DNA of 5,894 nucleotides from Chitinophagaceae bacterium (GTDB lineage Bacteria; Bacteroidota; Bacteroidia; Chitinophagales; Chitinophagaceae): the NCBI GenBank assembly GCA_025963615.1, contig JAOQAL010000086.1, positions 1 to 5,894 on the forward strand, given 5' to 3'. The notes under the pieces are model-generated. The model was not told the DNA's origin. It did no database searches and was given only the letters and a program-made list of their open reading frames with translations. Shown piece after piece: positions 5,571-5,894 of the stretch. The position numbers and the translations under genes are program-made. Every line of letters begins with the position of its first letter. The stretch's first letter is position 1.

Positions 5571-5894
5571 TTAATCCTCTCTAAGCGTTTTTCCGGTTAA
5601 ATGAATAAACACATCCTCCAGGTTAGCCTTCTTTACTTCCCTGGGTCTTTCAAAGCCGGTGCTTACCAGATCATCAATCAGTTTATCAGGCGTATTGAGT
5701 GCCGCGATGCGGCCGGAATCAATAATGGCAATCCGATCGCACAGGTATTCCGCTTCATCCATATAATGAGTCGTAATGATGACCGTAGTACCTTTTTGAC
5801 GGATATCTTTTATCAGTTCCCACAAACTACGTCGCGCCTGCGGATCCAGCCCGGTGGTAGGCTCATCCAAAAAAATAATACGGGGTTGATTAAT
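5571..5894 (-). CDS. ABC transporter ATP-binding protein (C-terminal third; start beyond window)
   Basis: The last 107 residues of an ABC ATPase, open to the right edge and ending at TAA (5571-5573). Seen: Walker B RIIFLDE (5-11 of the visible part) followed by PTTGLDP with the D-loop, a helix, then VIITTH (38-43) with the H-loop His43, and DRIAIIDSGRIAALNTPDKL (53-72). The tail ANLEDVFIHLTGK (residues 89-101) is typical of DrrA/CcmA/NodI-like ATPases that power ABC-2 type exporters. Walker A, the Q-loop and the ABC signature lie outside the window. The TTG at 5868-5870 is an internal Leu of Walker B, not a start. Its permease is not in the window; if it is upstream, the order would be permease-ATPase-FKBP or the ATPase may be first. 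Export of a drug, lipid or polysaccharide is possible; the substrate is unknown. It heads the visible minus-strand gene set. Confidence 0.93.
   Translation of the reverse strand: MNQPRIIFLDEPTTGLDPQARRSLWELIKDIRQKGTTVIITTHYMDEAEYLCDRIAIIDSGRIAALNTPDKLIDDLVSTGFERPREVKKANLEDVFIHLTGKTLRED

Overview
The window looks like ordinary chromosome from a Bacteroidota member, most likely Sphingobacteriia/Chitinophagia (Chitinophagaceae-like). This is inferred from protein style (a TonB-like energy transducer with a Gly-rich linker, a YfiT-type DinB protein, a CHRD protein), from the lack of clear Shine-Dalgarno sequences, and from two copies of the Bacteroidota -7 promoter motif TAnnTTTG placed right at start codons. 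No database search was possible, so the taxonomy is a judgement.

Layout, left to right. (1) 1-708, plus: the C-terminal three quarters of an EamA/DMT-type membrane transporter, cut by the window edge. (2) 695-1150, minus: a small exported CHRD-domain protein whose 3' end overlaps the transporter's by 14 bases. (3) 1151-1440: a divergent intergenic region with a short GC-rich hairpin and a promoter-like motif. (4) 1441-2331, plus: a TonB-like protein with one N-terminal membrane helix, a Pro/Lys/Glu section, a long Gly/Asn/Thr linker and a TonB-like C-terminal domain. (5) 2332-2653: a 322-base gap holding a perfect 22-bp hairpin terminator, an imperfect direct repeat of about 42 bases and a promoter-like motif. 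(6) 2654-3940, plus: folC, dihydrofolate/folylpolyglutamate synthase. (7) 3957-5894, minus: a tightly spaced set of four genes, in transcription order the end of an ABC transporter ATPase, a cytoplasmic FKBP-type prolyl isomerase, a YfiT/DinB-type putative thiol transferase or metal hydrolase, and a Nudix hydrolase of the ADP-ribose pyrophosphatase type. Gaps of 38, 13 and 33 bases suggest co-transcription from a promoter beyond the right edge.

How the genes relate: there is no single pathway. The TonB-like protein would work at the envelope with ExbB/ExbD partners that are not in this window. folC is a folate housekeeping gene. The minus-strand set mixes export, protein folding, thiol chemistry and nucleotide-sugar cleanup, so a shared housekeeping or stress role is only a guess. 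I saw no tRNA, rRNA, CRISPR array, insertion sequence, phage or defence gene, and no convincing undescribed system. The points most worth a second look are the start-codon-adjacent promoters, the duplicated T-rich element upstream of folC, the non-canonical Nudix box and the unusual cysteine context in the CHRD protein's signal peptide.
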